Positions 1 through 9,330 of a stretch of DNA of 64,000 nucleotides are shown here, piece after piece. A program made the translations under genes and the position numbers. Origin of the DNA: Symbiodinium sp. CCMP2592. Taxonomy: Eukaryota > Sar > Dinophyceae > Suessiales > Symbiodiniaceae. Below the pieces are notes generated by a model. The model worked only from the letters and a program-made list of their open reading frames with translations. It searched no databases and was not told where the DNA came from. Within the stretch, counting starts at the first letter, position 1. Each line of letters starts with the position of its first letter. Location of the stretch: assembly GCA_905221615.1 (NCBI GenBank), contig CAJNDT010006136.1:1140001-1204000 (forward strand), read 5' to 3'.

Positions 1-19
1 TACCCTAAACCCTTATCCC

Positions 20-91
20 CAAGCGCTATAACTATAACCCTGTAGATCTCTTTAATGGAACCATCCTTCTAACTACCCACGAACCTCCAAG
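20..91 (-). repeat. Family A solo arm
   Basis: The sequence ends in AACTACCCACGAACCTCCAAG, which is the right arm of family A with one change. The left part is degraded or lies outside the window. Similar arms occur at 10306, 13965, 21780, 23726, 43377, 49991 and 55101. Confidence 0.5.
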
Positions 92-159
92 CATAGAGCC
101 CTGACCAGGTCACTGCGCTGGAGCTGGATCCCTCCCAGGAGGGACTGGAAGGTCGAGTA

Positions 160-210
160 GGCCAGAGCCACGGTTTAGGGTTGAGGGTTTAGGGTTTAGG
201 GGCCAGGCAG
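160..210. repeat. Interstitial telomere-like tract
   Basis: Short run of TTTAGGG and variants (TTGAGGGTTTAGGG) just before a family G element. It is one of many such tracts and is too short and degenerate to be a chromosome end. Confidence 0.7.
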
Positions 211-228
211 ACGTCTGGGCTTCTGTAA

Positions 229-378
229 TCAAAGGGGAAAAGGGGAGGGACCCTTAGTGGGGACCCCTACCCTACAATGGGCTATATAATAGGTATATAA
301 TAGCTATATTAAGGGTATATACCTTGGGGGGTATAGACCTTGGGGTCCTTATTAAGGGTCCCTCCTTTTACCCTTGGA
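229..378 (+). mobile_element. Family G TIR element
   Basis: Starts TCAAAGGGGAAAAGG.GAGGGACCC and ends GGGTCCCTCCTTTTACCCTTGGA, giving inverted arms of about 28 bp. The centre is AT-rich (GCTATATAATAGGTATATAATAG). This copy carries a short internal duplication, ACCTTGGGG repeated as GACCTTGGGG, which lengthens it relative to copies at 3003, 12042, 30454 and 53250. There is no coding potential, so it is presumed to have been mobilised in trans. Confidence 0.8.
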
Positions 379-395
379 TGTAAGGGTCCTACGCA

Positions 396-478
396 GAGAC
401 TCCGATAGCCCATAATTAAGGAGTATATCCTTAAATAATAGCAGGATCCCTAATATGATTTCACGTATATATAGGGAA
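396..478 (+). mobile_element. Family U TIR element, 3' part degraded
   Basis: Begins GAGACTCCGATAGCCC, then ATAATTAAGGAGTATATCC and the core GCAGGATCCCTAATATGA shared with copies at 12745, 19236, 58618 and 62165. The right arm (GTATATATAGGGAATTA) has decayed. Confidence 0.55.
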
Positions 479-533
479 TTACTATTATAAGGATTTTATA
501 TGAAGGGTCCTATACGGGTTCTTTAATGGGCTT

Positions 534-640
534 GAAGCCCCAAAGTTGGAGACCTAATAGCTTCAATCTGTAAGAGTAGTACATACGGAATCCCAGCACT
601 AACTGTCCGTAATCCGGTTTCCAACGTTTTCGGACTATAA
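534..640 (+). mobile_element. Family D TIR element
   Basis: Left arm GAAGCCCCAAAGTTGGAGAC and right arm CGGTTTCCAACGTTTTCGG pair imperfectly. The internal segment with AAGAGTAGTACATACGGAATCCCAGCACTA matches copies at 8398, 20141, 28160, 28868 and 29630. Confidence 0.7.
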
Positions 641-734
641 GGATCTGCGCTCATGGGGTCTGTAGGGTTTATGGTGTGGGAAGTAAGGAGTGAAGAGCCC
701 TCTCCCCCGAGAGCTCCACCATAAAGCCCTATGG

Positions 735-880
735 GCCCTAAACCCTAATCCCAAACCCCTAAGCCCTAAACCGGCAAACGTTAGCCCTAAACTCGTAAGG
801 TCACCTAAAAGCAATGCCAAAGCCGTAGGTGCTGGGGCTTCAGGGGTTTGGGTTCAGGGCACGGGTTTTCGGGCCCCGTA
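735..880. repeat. Degenerate telomere-like stretch
   Basis: Repeated CCCTAAACCCTAATCCC-type variants, then TTTGGGTTCAGGG on the opposite strand. ORFs across this stretch (about 60 codons) are by-products of the heptamer repeat. Confidence 0.55.
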
Positions 881-899
881 ACAGGCATTAGCCCTAAGG

Positions 900-1015
900 C
901 ATAGATAGATAGATAGATAGATAGATTCATGGATGTATAGATCGATAGAGATGCAAATAGAAATGTAGATGCATAGAGAGACGGACGGATAGACTGACAG
1001 ATAGATACACAGGCA
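900..1015. repeat. GATA/GACA microsatellite
   Basis: Starts with a clean (ATAG)n run at 902-927, then decays into GATA, GACA and GACG variants. Open frames on the minus strand here are repeat-derived. Confidence 0.85.
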
Positions 1016-1061
1016 GACAGGGACCGACAAATGCAGGCTGCGTTGTCGACACGTCTTTGTC

Positions 1062-1160
1062 TGTCTTTGTCTGTGTGTGTGTGTGTGTTGTTGCGTGCGC
1101 ATGCTTGAATGCTGCGTGCGTGTGTAACCGTGTGTATGCAAGTGTATGTTATCAACATCC
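1062..1160. repeat. TG-rich microsatellite
   Basis: Interrupted TG repeat (GTCTTTGTCTGTGTGTGTGTG, then TGCGTGCG). It is capable of Z-DNA but short. Confidence 0.75.
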
Positions 1161-1206
1161 ATCAACCTGTGTTTGTGGATTCATAGAAAGACAGATATGT
1201 ATGATG

Positions 1207-1412
1207 TAAGTAAGTATGGATGTATGTATTAGAGATATGGGTAATTCATGTGTGTATGTATGTATGTATGTATGTATGTATGTATGTATGTATGTATGCG
1301 TGTATGTATGTGTGCATGTAAGTATGTATGTATGTATGCATGCATGCATGGATGTATGTATGTATGTATGTATGTATGTATGTATGTGCATGTGTATATA
1401 TATATATACACA
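1207..1412. repeat. TATG microsatellite ending in TA run
   Basis: Long (TATG)n array with TGCA interruptions, followed by (TA)n near 1397. All six-frame ORFs here encode low-complexity Cys/Tyr/Val/Met or His/Thr/Ile strings and are not genes. Confidence 0.95.
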
Positions 1413-1700
1413 CAATATGTTTTCGCTTGGGTGCGGAGATGTCGTCGTGAGAGTAGGAAATGGGAACTGAAGCCAGAATGTCGCGAGGGCTGTGGATGTT
1501 TGGTGGCAACCTCTTCCTTCGGGTCGTCGGCCTGCCGCAGGGTGGTGCACCCAGAAGGCTACAGGACCTTGGGCTCGAGATGCCAGGCTTAGGATTTAGA
1601 GCTTAGGGCTTAGATTAGAGTTTAGGGTTTAGGGTTCATCGAGTTGGAACATAAATAATCCTGATGGCCTTAAGGTAAAGTATAAAGGATCCTAGCACAA
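1413..1700. other. Repeat-poor stretch with a telomere-like tail
   Basis: 1413-1585 is GC-rich and apparently single-copy, without a recognisable gene. 1588-1640 is a run of TTAGGGCTTAG/TTTAGGG variants. Confidence 0.4.
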
Positions 1701-1863
1701 ACCATCCTAGACCCATGTTCCGACTGTCTGGGAATCGCCATAATTGTTTTCTAGCCCTGTGCTTTGGGGCTTATGAGCTTACAGCTCAGCCTAGAGCCCC
1801 GCCTCACTTGTGGATGCCCTTCCTGGGTAAGTTGCCTTTTATACAGTCTTTAACTTCTTGCCC

Positions 1864-1950
1864 TGAGGGTCCATGTTCCCAAAAAGCATATACCTTGGGC
1901 CCCAAGTACCCACACAGGGACGACGTCACGGCCAAAGTATACAGCATTTC
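1864..1950 (+). repeat. Family C element, right arm lost
   Basis: GAGGGTCCATGTTCCC, then CCAAGTACCCACACAGGGACGAC and GGCCAAAGTATACAG follow the family C order. The terminal GGTACATGGACCC arm is missing. The open frame spanning 1715-2053 runs through this element, so it is not counted as a gene. Confidence 0.55.
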
Positions 1951-2214
1951 TGCCCCCTTACATTTCAAAAACTACAGACAGCAGAAGATCACTGCAGCGA
2001 GCGCTGGTCTTGGAAGTAAGCTGTCGTTATCCTTATTTAAGGGGACGGAGTAGTCATAAATTGTCGTAGTCACAACTGGATCGCCATCCTTGTCTCAGTT
2101 GCTGTCAGCAGCTGCAAAAACATTGTACTGTGCCTATGTAATGTATGAGTTCTACAATACCCCATCAGCCACATAAGCTGGGTTGGTTTTAAACCAGCTC
2201 CCAGCTAGACAGTG

Positions 2215-2297
2215 ATCCCCCGACCTTCCAATATCACGTAAGGAATATACCAGAAATCATAATGGACACCCTACTAGAATTTAAGGTATGTTCCTTA
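2215..2297. repeat. Remnants of family B and family U arms
   Basis: CCCCCGACCTTCCAA matches the right end of family B. Immediately after comes ACGTAAGGAATATACC and later TTTAAGGTATGTTCC, a decayed family U hairpin. It looks like a chimeric junction. Confidence 0.4.
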
Positions 2298-2298
2298 C

Positions 2299-2402
2299 CC
2301 TAAGGGCCCATGTGCTAACAAAGCATTTCCGAGGGCCCCAAAGTATTTAGATAGGGATCACATTAAGGCCAATGTATTTGCTGTATGAGTCATGGACCCT
2401 TA
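2299..2402 (+). mobile_element. Family C TIR element
   Basis: CTAAGGGCCCATGTGC at the left pairs with GAGTCATGGACCCTTA at the right. The internal AAAGTATTTAGATAGGGATCA and TTAAGGCCAATGTATT match the family C order. It is diverged from copies at 3722 and 40224. Confidence 0.65.
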
Positions 2403-2404
2403 TA

Positions 2405-2475
2405 CCCTAAACCCTCATAGAACCCGTATAGATCCGTTAAAGGATCCCTTATGGTACTCTGAAAAAGGACCCTTA
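2405..2475. repeat. Family Z run
   Basis: Stepwise CCCTCATAGAACCCGTATAGATCC, then GTTAAAGGATCCCTTATGG. This irregular motif is a mix of telomere-like CCCTAA and AAGGGATC and recurs right after other C elements (for example 40332). Confidence 0.5.
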
Positions 2476-2598
2476 GGTACATGGATCCTTATGGTTCACT
2501 CTCACTCTTGAAGGTCTGCATACGGTATGTGGGGCCTTGCAAAGCTTCAGAGGCCCCCCTCCTCACCCAGCACCTTAGACTCCTCCAAACCAGGACTA

Positions 2599-2636
2599 CC
2601 CAGAGGCTCCATACTAGTTCCTTTGTGGCTGGGTAG
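2599..2636 (+). repeat. Family F solo left arm
   Basis: CCCAGAGGCTCCATACTAGTTCCTTTG resembles the family F left arm seen intact at 53936 (CCCAGAGGCCCCATAGTAG). Confidence 0.45.
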
Positions 2637-2639
2637 CTT

Positions 2640-3000
2640 TAGGATAGAAAAATGACATATTATATAATATAGTGTAGTTAAACATGTCATATCATAATAT
2701 TATAGGATGGTTGAGAAGGTGTAGCCCGCCGAACCGCCGTAGAGTGCTGCATAGGGTTTAAGAAGGGTGCTGTCGGATCTTTTAACGCATCGAGCATAGA
2801 AGGATTGACCATTGGGGCCTGTGTTGCAGGGCCTCTAGCAACGATTAATTAAGCCTTCGTGCTCAGGCTCGGGATTTAGGTTTGGGGCTTGGTTCCGCGG
2901 TGAAACGTCGGCTTTGGCAAGAAGATGTGGAATGCGAGGTTTGTTTTTTCTTCTGCTGTGGATTGCTCACTGTGCACATGGGTCTAGCAGGACTTAATCT
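2640..3000. other. Unassigned intergenic DNA
   Basis: Contains a small AT palindrome (ATATTATATAATATAG near 2660) and otherwise mixed-composition DNA. I see no ORF above 60 codons and no recognised repeat. Confidence 0.3.
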
Positions 3001-3002
3001 GT

Positions 3003-3140
3003 GAATCAAACGGGAAAAGGAGGGACCCTTAATTAATGGGGACCCCTACTATAATGGGCTATATAATGGGTACATAATAGTTATAGTAAGGGTACATACC
3101 CAGGGGTCCTTATTAAGGGTCCCTCCTTTTACCCTTGGAG
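3003..3140 (+). mobile_element. Family G TIR element
   Basis: Arms GAATCAAACGGGAAAAGG and CCTCCTTTTACCCTTGGAG. The centre TATATAATGGGTACATAATAG is family-typical. Same orientation as the copy at 229; both are followed by a short stretch reading GTACGCAGAGACTCC or GTGCAGAGCCTCC, which may mark a shared flank. Confidence 0.82.
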
Positions 3141-3720
3141 TGAAGGGTACCCGTGCAGAGCCTCCTTTACTGTAAAGCCCAGAAGGCTGAATCCGCCGTG
3201 TCCTAAGGGCTTAGGGTTTTTGGTTTAGCCTTTAGGTTTATGAGTTGTTTGCTGTCTTGTGTCTTGGTTTAAGCAGAATCCTGCATCGCGTTGAGAAGGA
3301 ACTGCGCTGGTAGGATCCTGCTCGATTGAAGCTGCTCATTTAATATAGAGGCCTGAGTATTTAGCGATGGATCAACATGCTTATACTCAACTGTATATGG
3401 TCGGAGCACTTAATGGGATTATCTTCTTAGAGTTCCTAAAGGACTAGATGATTGTAAATATAAGTCCTATTGAAATTGAGTCCTTGAGGGCAACGTGCCA
3501 GACGTTGCGTAAGCCCTTGCGTTTGTGTATCAGTCTCTTCCTTGCCCACTCCAAAACCTTAAACAATCCTAAACCCTAAACCTTAAACAAACTTGTTTGT
3601 AGGCCAGAAAAAGCAAAAACCTTGCGATTCGATGCTTGGCGATTTTGTTGTATCGAGCGGGAAAACATGACAAAGCAGCGACAAGAGCCCGATGATGGTT
3701 TCTAACACCGATGAATACCC
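3141..3720. other. Intergenic DNA with telomere-like islands
   Basis: TTTAGGG-like variants at about 3200-3245 and AAACCCTAAACC at 3566-3592. The rest has no repeat I recognise. The 75-codon minus-strand frame ending at 3569 is partly inside family C and is not convincing. Confidence 0.35.
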
Positions 3721-3721
3721 C

Positions 3722-3831
3722 GCGGGGTCCATGTATCCATATACTAGATACTTTGGCCCTAAAGTACCTATATATAGGGACTACTTTAAGGCCCATTATA
3801 TACTATACAGGTACGTGGACCCTTAGGCTGC
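3722..3831 (+). mobile_element. Family C TIR element
   Basis: GGGGTCCATGTATCC pairs with GGTACGTGGACCCTTAGG. A second inner inverted pair flanks the middle: ACTTTGGCCCTAAAG/TACTTTAAGGCCC. The centre is CTATATATAGGGAC. It is a good full-length copy. Confidence 0.8.
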
Positions 3832-3973
3832 AGGCTTCCTACACCCCACACCCTGGACCACCGTGCGTGCGACCTGCCTTGGATGATTATGGCTCAAACG
3901 TTTTCAGAAGCTTCGCCGGAAGGATTGGGTTGAGCCTGGTGGTTCCAGCTCGCATTATCGCAAGCCACTACCC

Positions 3974-4085
3974 CTAAGGCTCCATGTACTCATTTAGTAT
4001 ATACATAATTAAGCCTTGAAGTAATCCCTAGATGGGTACTTGAGGGCCAAGGTATATACTTATAGCTACATGGAGCCTTTGAGTA
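3974..4085 (+). mobile_element. Family C2 TIR element
   Basis: CTAAGGCTCCATGTACTC pairs with AGCTACATGGAGCCTTTGAG. The C2 subtype differs from C at GGCTCC versus GGGTCC. Internal TTAAGCCTTGAAGTAATCCC and GGGCCAAGGTATATAC keep the C layout. Confidence 0.75.
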
Positions 4086-4322
4086 CCCTTCGTAACCTCG
4101 TTGCGACTGACAGCACCTGATCCCTGGACGTCACGGAGTCACCCCCTGGTAACTTCCTAGGCTTTCGCAAGTGGGCAGTCGTCAGCCACATCCCAAATAA
4201 TTCCTACAGCCCCCGAACCCGAATCCTAAGGCGCTCGAACCCTAGGCGTTCATAGAGGGTCGTCCCAGGTCCCGGAAAGTGAGGGCTGCATTGCCCAGCA
4301 TAGCTTTTGAGGTTTACTAGGG

Positions 4323-4430
4323 GGCCCAGTAGTACCCTTATTCCCTTTTTGTAGTCCTAGGTTCCTTGTAAAGTTACCCAATACCAAAAAGAGAGGCCTT
4401 TTTATTCTTAGGTTACTGGGTATCCCAGTT
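4323..4430 (+). mobile_element. Family S TIR element
   Basis: Left GGCCCAGTAGTACCCTTATT, right TTACTGGGTATCCCAG, internal CTTTTTGTAGTCCTAGG and AAAGAGAGGCCTTTTTATTC. Nearly identical internally to the copy at 45039; shorter forms lie at 51782 and, inverted, at 57430. Confidence 0.8.
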
Positions 4431-4670
4431 TAGGTCTTTTGGTTTTAAGCTTTCGAGGGCTTTGGAGTTTCCGGAAAACCTTGCACCGCCATGACCACGC
4501 CGCTCCCCGGACTGATGCTGCTCGGTGCTGACTCAGACCTACCGTAACCGCCCTTAAGGACTTGCATGAGGAAGTTCGGTATGTTGGAGGCCCTAAAGCC
4601 TAAACCTTTTGCGGCGTAGAGAGGCTCGCGAAAAAAACACTCAGTCAACAGCTTGCTAGGTGAGATGGTA
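4431..4670. other. Low-repeat stretch, no gene called
   Basis: Mostly unique sequence. A 67-codon minus-strand frame (4648-4445) has no recognisable domain and includes telomere-like GCCCTAAAGCCTAAACC. Confidence 0.3.
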
Positions 4671-4671
4671 C

Positions 4672-4795
4672 ACCTGGCCCTATAGAATATAGGGACCTAA
4701 ATGATTACCTAACCTTTTTTGGGGGGGTCCTTACTATAGTTACTATAGCAGTAATATAACGTGCCCCAAATCCCTATTCTATTTATTGAGGTGCT
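4672..4795. mobile_element. Family I TIR element
   Basis: TATAGGGACCTAAATGATTACC at left and CCCTATTCTATTTATTGAGG at right are imperfect inverted arms. The centre is TTACTATAGTTACTATAGCA. It is related to 5141, 21945, 42311 and 57010. Confidence 0.65.
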
Positions 4796-4911
4796 TGTAT
4801 TAAGTCGTTCCACGGAGGGCAAGTCTGTTCGTGCTCCGTGCACTTGACAAGAAGTCTGAGCCCAAAGTTTGTTGCTTGATTGGGATCCTTCGCTGCTCCA
4901 CGGACTACCAA

Positions 4912-4942
4912 CCCTAAGCCCTAAACCCTAAACCCTAATTCG
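4912..4942. repeat. Telomere-like CCCTAAA tract
   Basis: Four CCCTAA(A) units in a row, oriented opposite to many neighbours. Confidence 0.7.
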
Positions 4943-5140
4943 GCTGCTTCATCGAATCGAAGACGAGCAGATCGAGGTGTGAGCTTTGTGGTCATATGCT
5001 TTCCTTCCTTCGTGAACGAATTCTACGCCGCACCATAGCCGAAGCGTCGGAGGGTGGCCACATCCGTGTGACTGTCGCCACGCGCTGGGTCGCTCCAAAC
5101 CACGGGATCCTTAAGCGGTTTGGCTCAAGGGGAAAGGGTG

Positions 5141-5268
5141 CTAATATAGGGGCCTGAATCATTGCCTATGCTGTTTTGGGGTTCCTTGTTCTAGATCTAG
5201 TATATATATATATATATATATTTATACACCCCAAAACCTTGTTCTAATTTTTCAGGCCCCTATATTAC
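5141..5268. mobile_element. Family I TIR element with internal TA run
   Basis: AATATAGGGGCCTGAATCATT pairs with TTTTTCAGGCCCCTATATT. The inner pair is TTTTGGGGTTCC/CCCCAAAACC. The loop has expanded into a (TA)n microsatellite at 5199-5222, suggesting slippage in the hairpin centre. Confidence 0.8.
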
Positions 5269-5269
5269 T

Positions 5270-5665
5270 AGGGGAAACGGGGAGATGGCCAGGCTAGGCA
5301 TCCCCCCTTACGGATCCCACAGCAAAAAAATCTCCGGAAGCAGCCTACTCCCTGCGAGTGTAGCTCTTTCTGTATTTCAGCCAAGCCACATTACGAGATA
5401 TCACAAGCAGCTGCAACAAAAACCTCGCCAAAGCTGCAGCTTTGGCGGCAGCCTCATCCCGTGACTTATGTGCATTTTTGTTTACCAAGTTTGTTGATGA
5501 ACCGAGCCCTCATGTAAATGCGCCCTAACAGACACCTACGAAATGCCCTAAACCCTAATTATAAACCTTGAACCCTAAACCTGAACAGCTTGCTTCCATG
5601 CAAGGGGCAACGGGCAGGTCTGTCGGGTTTAGGGTCTGGTTGCTTGATGTGTCCGCGTGGCACTC
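5270..5665. other. Intergenic stretch
   Basis: Mixed composition with a telomere-like patch at 5540-5575 (CCCTAAACCCTAATTATAAACC). I see no gene or other repeat. Confidence 0.3.
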
Positions 5666-5772
5666 CTATAATGTAGAAACCTAAATGATGACGAAGTTGC
5701 CTTATTTTGTTTGTAGTCTATACTAAAATACCCAAAGCATTGTTGTGATTATTGAGGTTCCGTGTTACAGTG
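5666..5772. mobile_element. Degenerate family I element
   Basis: TATAATGTAGAAACCTAAATGATGA at left and GTGATTATTGAGGTTCCG at right follow the family I order. The CCCCAAAACC box is reduced to ACCCAAAGCA. Confidence 0.45.
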
Positions 5773-5927
5773 CCTTTCCTGCACAGAGGTTGCCTTCTAC
5801 TGGCCGCACTCTGCCAGCTGACAACTGTAGCAGAGAAGACTAGTCACAGTTTGTTGCATAGGGTTGAAGTAGTTTGAAATGTCCTAGGCAATAAGGCAGA
5901 ACCACATGTTGTTAAAGATAAGGTAAT

Positions 5928-5985
5928 GTAGAAACCTGGTTAAGGCACCCTAATGTAGAAACATGGTTAAGGTACCCTACAATGG
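5928..5985. repeat. Tandem family M half-arms
   Basis: TAATGTAGAAACCTGGTTAAGG is repeated as TAATGTAGAAACATGGTTAAGG about 28 bp later. Both resemble the M arm GTAGGAACCTGATTAAG. Confidence 0.5.
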
Positions 5986-6302
5986 AGGATATAGGTAAGC
6001 CCCAAATGCTAAGAGCATGAACCACTAAACCCTCAAACCCTGAATCCTAAATCCTTCTGCTATTCTTTACGGTTGAGGGTTTCTAAAGTAGAAACCTTGG
6101 GACCACCTGCAACTGCAAGCGCTAAGCCTGAATTCAAACTAACCCCAAGGGTTCTACTACATAGCGATCCTTAGCTAAAGGCCCTGTAAGAAGAGGGAGA
6201 AATGGAATCCAGGGCCCTGGATTTTGACTGGCGCTTTGGGGTCTTTGTTCGTACAAGTGCACGGGACTTGAGATGTGTACTCTTACGAATTATTTCGACC
6301 AC

Positions 6303-6366
6303 CAAGGTCGGAACCTGATTAAGAAACCTGGGGCCTTTATAACGGTTGCTTATATTAGGCCCAAGG
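6303..6366 (+). repeat. Family M left half
   Basis: TCGGAACCTGATTAAGAAACC then GGGCCTTTATAA matches the left half of the full copies at 25812 and 62351. Confidence 0.55.
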
Positions 6367-6387
6367 TGCCCAACTACCCTCTCTAGG

Positions 6388-6460
6388 CCTTGCAGAGGGC
6401 CCCTTTTCCCTTTTTGTAGTCCTAGGTTCCTTGTAAAGTTACCTAATACTCTAAATACCC
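6388..6460 (+). repeat. Family S left half
   Basis: CTTTTCCCTTTTTGTAGTCC then AGGTTCCTTGTAAAGTTACC matches family S internally. The right arm is missing. The 97-codon minus-strand frame over 6171-6464 crosses M and S pieces. Confidence 0.6.
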
Positions 6461-6650
6461 ACACCGGGGGTCCTGGTAGACCTTGAACCCCGAACTTTAC
6501 GACGTTTCAGGACTCTTTTCGATGAGTACGGTCCATCTTACCAGGCGGGCGACTTTGGTTTACAGTGGGCCAAGGGCTGTAGCAGCACAAGATGATACTA
6601 CGGTAGGTCAAGCAGTGCGTGGTCTCATTTTCCTTCAACGCCGGTAATCC

Positions 6651-6756
6651 CTAAGGGTCCATGTACCTATAAAGTATATGCATGAGCCTTAAAGCAGTCC
6701 CTATATAGGTACTACAGGGCCAAAGTATCCAGTATATGGGCACATGGACCCTTAGG
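6651..6756 (+). mobile_element. Family C TIR element
   Basis: CTAAGGGTCCATGTACC pairs with GGCACATGGACCCTTAGG. Inner segments are TTAAAGCAGTCCCTATATAGG and CAGGGCCAAAGTATCCAG. It is full length. Confidence 0.82.
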
Positions 6757-6884
6757 ATAATGCAATGTTCACTTTTGGAAGGCTCCTTCCCACGGTTTGT
6801 CCTAGGCTGAAGATGCTGTTCGAAGCAGTCGTGTAGCAGCATGTGAGGGCGAGGTTCTCCCGTGCTCTCTGTCGTTCAGCCGCG

Positions 6885-7064
<180 letters not shown>

Positions 7065-7560
7065 CTCGCTCGCTCGCTTGATTTAGTTGTTGCTTTCTTT
7101 ATTCGTCTGTTTCTTTGCTGATGTCAACATTTCGTGATATGTCTCGTCGTTGTTTTACGCACGTCCTTCTTTAGTTCGATACATGCCTGGCTTGTTTGTT
7201 TGCTGTCTTTACGTGTTTGTTATTCTATGTTTACGTGATACGTGTTTGGCCATTTCTGTCTTTCGTCAGTTATTTGGTTCGGTATCATGTCTTTGGTTTT
7301 TGGAATGGTTATATAGTGATGTATCTTTGCTTTCTGCCATGATTCAGTTATTTTTTGCCTGCAGTCTTAATATATCGACTTATGGCTTTCGTCCTTGTTT
7401 CCTTTCTCTTAGCGATTTGAAGGTTTATGTCTCCATTGATTGCTTCACTCCTTTTTTCCCTTTGTTTTCTTTTCATTGTTCAGTGAAAGTTGCTTTAACT
7501 AAGACTCAATAAATAACTGTTGGTGTTCCTTATGTGTTCGCTGTTCTTTATTTTTTGTCT
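7065..7560. other. T-rich stretch of unusual composition
   Basis: Unlike its surroundings this stretch is rich in T on the plus strand (TTGTTTG, TTTCTTT) and has no TTTAGGG units and no TIR elements. It holds an ATG-less 120-codon open frame (7150-7512) of hydrophobic, Cys/Phe/Leu-rich composition. I do not recognise it and the composition alone explains it. It may be a decayed pyrimidine tract continuing from the CT repeat. Confidence 0.4.
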
Positions 7561-7564
7561 GTTC

Positions 7565-7581
7565 TCTCTCTCTCTCTCTCC
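7565..7581. repeat. Short CT run
   Basis: (CT)8 satellite of the same type as 6885-7064. Confidence 0.8.
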
Positions 7582-7671
7582 CGTCTCGCCCTCCCAGACG
7601 TAAACATGCTCACACCCTGCACACATGTACATGCACTGGCAGAGTCTGTGTTAGCCCGAGGCTGACGGCAC

Positions 7672-7812
7672 CTTATATAGGCCTTATTAAGGCCTTATTA
7701 TAGGTATTCAGGTCCCCTACCCCCCTCCCCCTCAACGGTCTAGGTTTTAGGGCGTAGGACTTAGGGTTCTTACTATAGGTCTTGAGGCCCCCTAGCCTCC
7801 AAGGACCCTTAG
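7672..7812. mobile_element. Family W-like TIR element
   Basis: ATAGGTATTCAGGTCCCCTACC and CTATAGGTCTTGAGGCCCCCTAGCC occur as two arms around a telomere-like centre, ending CAAGGACCCTTAGG. It is related to the cleaner palindrome at 56718. Confidence 0.45.
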
Positions 7813-7982
7813 GACTACTCCTGGAAAGAGCCACCACAACCCTAGGGGCCTTAAGAAGAAAAGGGCTCCACACGCTTTCTTCTGAAAGCTTGATTGTTAC
7901 TAACCTCCTACACCCTAAACCCCAAAGCCTATGCCCTAAGCCCTTAGGCCCTGGACCTACTTTCGCTCGCTCCATTTATCTT

Positions 7983-8095
7983 TGTACCTTAATAGCTGAG
8001 TGGATACTCTTTACGCTTTTGGGGATAACGTTACCACTAAAAAACTAAAACTGTACGCTTTTGGGGGCCTATGAACTCATCAACTAAGGTACCGT
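7983..8095 (+). mobile_element. Family V TIR element
   Basis: GTACCTTAATAGCTGAGTGG pairs with GAACTCATCAACTAAGGTAC. Inner inverted pieces are TACGCTTTTGGGG/ACGCTTTTGGGGGCC in direct order. The only other copy is at 63681, where the centre is longer. Confidence 0.7.
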
Positions 8096-8222
8096 GTATC
8101 CCACACCCTAGGTTGCCCGAGATCGAAGCCCTGAGAGCCCTTGAAAGCTGGCTTGGCTCCATTTTTCAAATTCTAATTCTGATTCCTCAGTTCATTTCAA
8201 CTTAGAAACTCCGCAAGGTCAC

Positions 8223-8340
8223 TTAGGGTTTAGGGTTTGAGGGTTTGGGGGTTTAGCGGTTTTGCTTTTATGGTTTAGGGCTTATAATTTGGGTTTAGGG
8301 TTTAGTGGTTTGGGTTTGGGGGTTTTGGGTTCAGGGTTCC
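8223..8340. repeat. Degenerate TTTAGGG tract
   Basis: TTTAGGG with variants TTTGAGGG, TTTGGGGG, TTTAGCGG and TTTAGTGG. The divergence shows it is an old interstitial tract. Confidence 0.75.
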
Positions 8341-8363
8341 TTTTGCGACTGCAGTTCCGTATC

Positions 8364-8400
8364 CTCAGAAACCCTGTTCCAATTATTCAGGCCCCTATAC
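8364..8400. repeat. Family I right arm abutting family D
   Basis: AACCCTGTTCCAATTATTCAGGCCCCTATA is the right arm of family I. The following TACAGTAGAAGCC begins a D element, so D probably inserted at the end of an I arm. Confidence 0.6.
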
Positions 8401-8515
8401 AGTAGAAGCCGAAAAGTTGGAAACCCAATAGCCTCAATCCTTAAGAGTAGTATATAGGGAATCCCAGCACTATTTGGCCTTTATCCGGTTTCCAACTTTA
8501 TGGGGTCTACTGTAT
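8398..8515 (+). mobile_element. Family D TIR element, best copy
   Basis: TACAGTAGAAGCCGAAAAGTTGG pairs with CCAACTTTATGGGGTCTACTGTA. The TA on each side is consistent with a TA target-site duplication. The internal CCTCAATCCTTAAGAGTAG and AATCCCAGCACTATTTGGCC match other D copies. Confidence 0.85.
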
Positions 8516-9330
8516 TCGCCCGATGTCATGTTGAGGCCTTTCTGGAGGTGATGATGTATGTGATCCCTCTCTTGCTCCTGCCTGTTCTGTTGGTCAACAT
8601 CGGACGACTTCGGTGACATGGCCAAAGCTGTCTTGGGCTTGAATGCTGTAGTTTGGTGTTCTGAATTGGCCTAGGCCAATACGCATATCCCTAAATCCTA
8701 AACCCCTTGCCTACACCTCTGACCGGACCCCATCAAGTACCCCTTAATCCTAAACCCCTTACCTGAACCCAAGCCTGTAATCCGAGACTACTGAATGTCG
8801 GGCTGGACCTCCGATTAATTCAGGCAGCCACAAAGTCCTAGCCTAGTCCGATTGCAAAGCGGGGTTGTTCGAAGCTCAACAAACTGCTCCAGGTTCAAAG
8901 TTTATCCTATTAACAAGTCGCCGCTGCCACCGTGGGGTGGTACTTTTGGTTGGTGGTTGTCGTGATCGTCGTCGCTTCCGTCGCCGTCTTCATAGCAGTG
9001 GTGATAGTATCTTAGGCATGTTGTATCTTCACTTACACTGCAGTAGCAGTGTCAGTGTCAACCGTAGTAATAAGAGCGGGAGTAGACTTAGGACAAGTGG
9101 GAAGGGAGAGTCCTCGTGGTGGTGTTGCTCGTCGGTGTCTGACTAATCGTAACGGCTTTCTAGGCTATCTTCAAAAGACCAGGGTCGTAGTCGTAAGAAA
9201 ATGGGGCAAAGCAGCAGGTGGTGCAGGCAAAGCTAGGAGGAACCTCATGACAAGCAAAGGGTTTCACTAGCAGCCGGCGTGGGCACACGACGCATGTCAA
9301 TGTCTGGCATAGGAATAGGTTTAGGTCGTG
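8516..9330. other. Repeat-poor island
   Basis: About 800 bp with only short CCCTAAACCCC patches (8700, 8750). A 94-codon frame (8865-9146) and a 74-codon frame (9049-9270) overlap in GT/CG-rich sequence. Neither shows a domain, a good start context or a splice pattern I trust. It could be a gene remnant or low-copy intergenic DNA. Confidence 0.3.

Noticed and set aside
1715-2053. 112-codon ORF
   Set aside because: Its second half translates a family C hairpin remnant (1864-1950).
7150-7512. 120-codon hydrophobic ORF
   Set aside because: It lies in T-rich DNA, which favours Phe/Leu/Cys/Val codons. It has no ATG at its start and no recognisable transmembrane-protein family.
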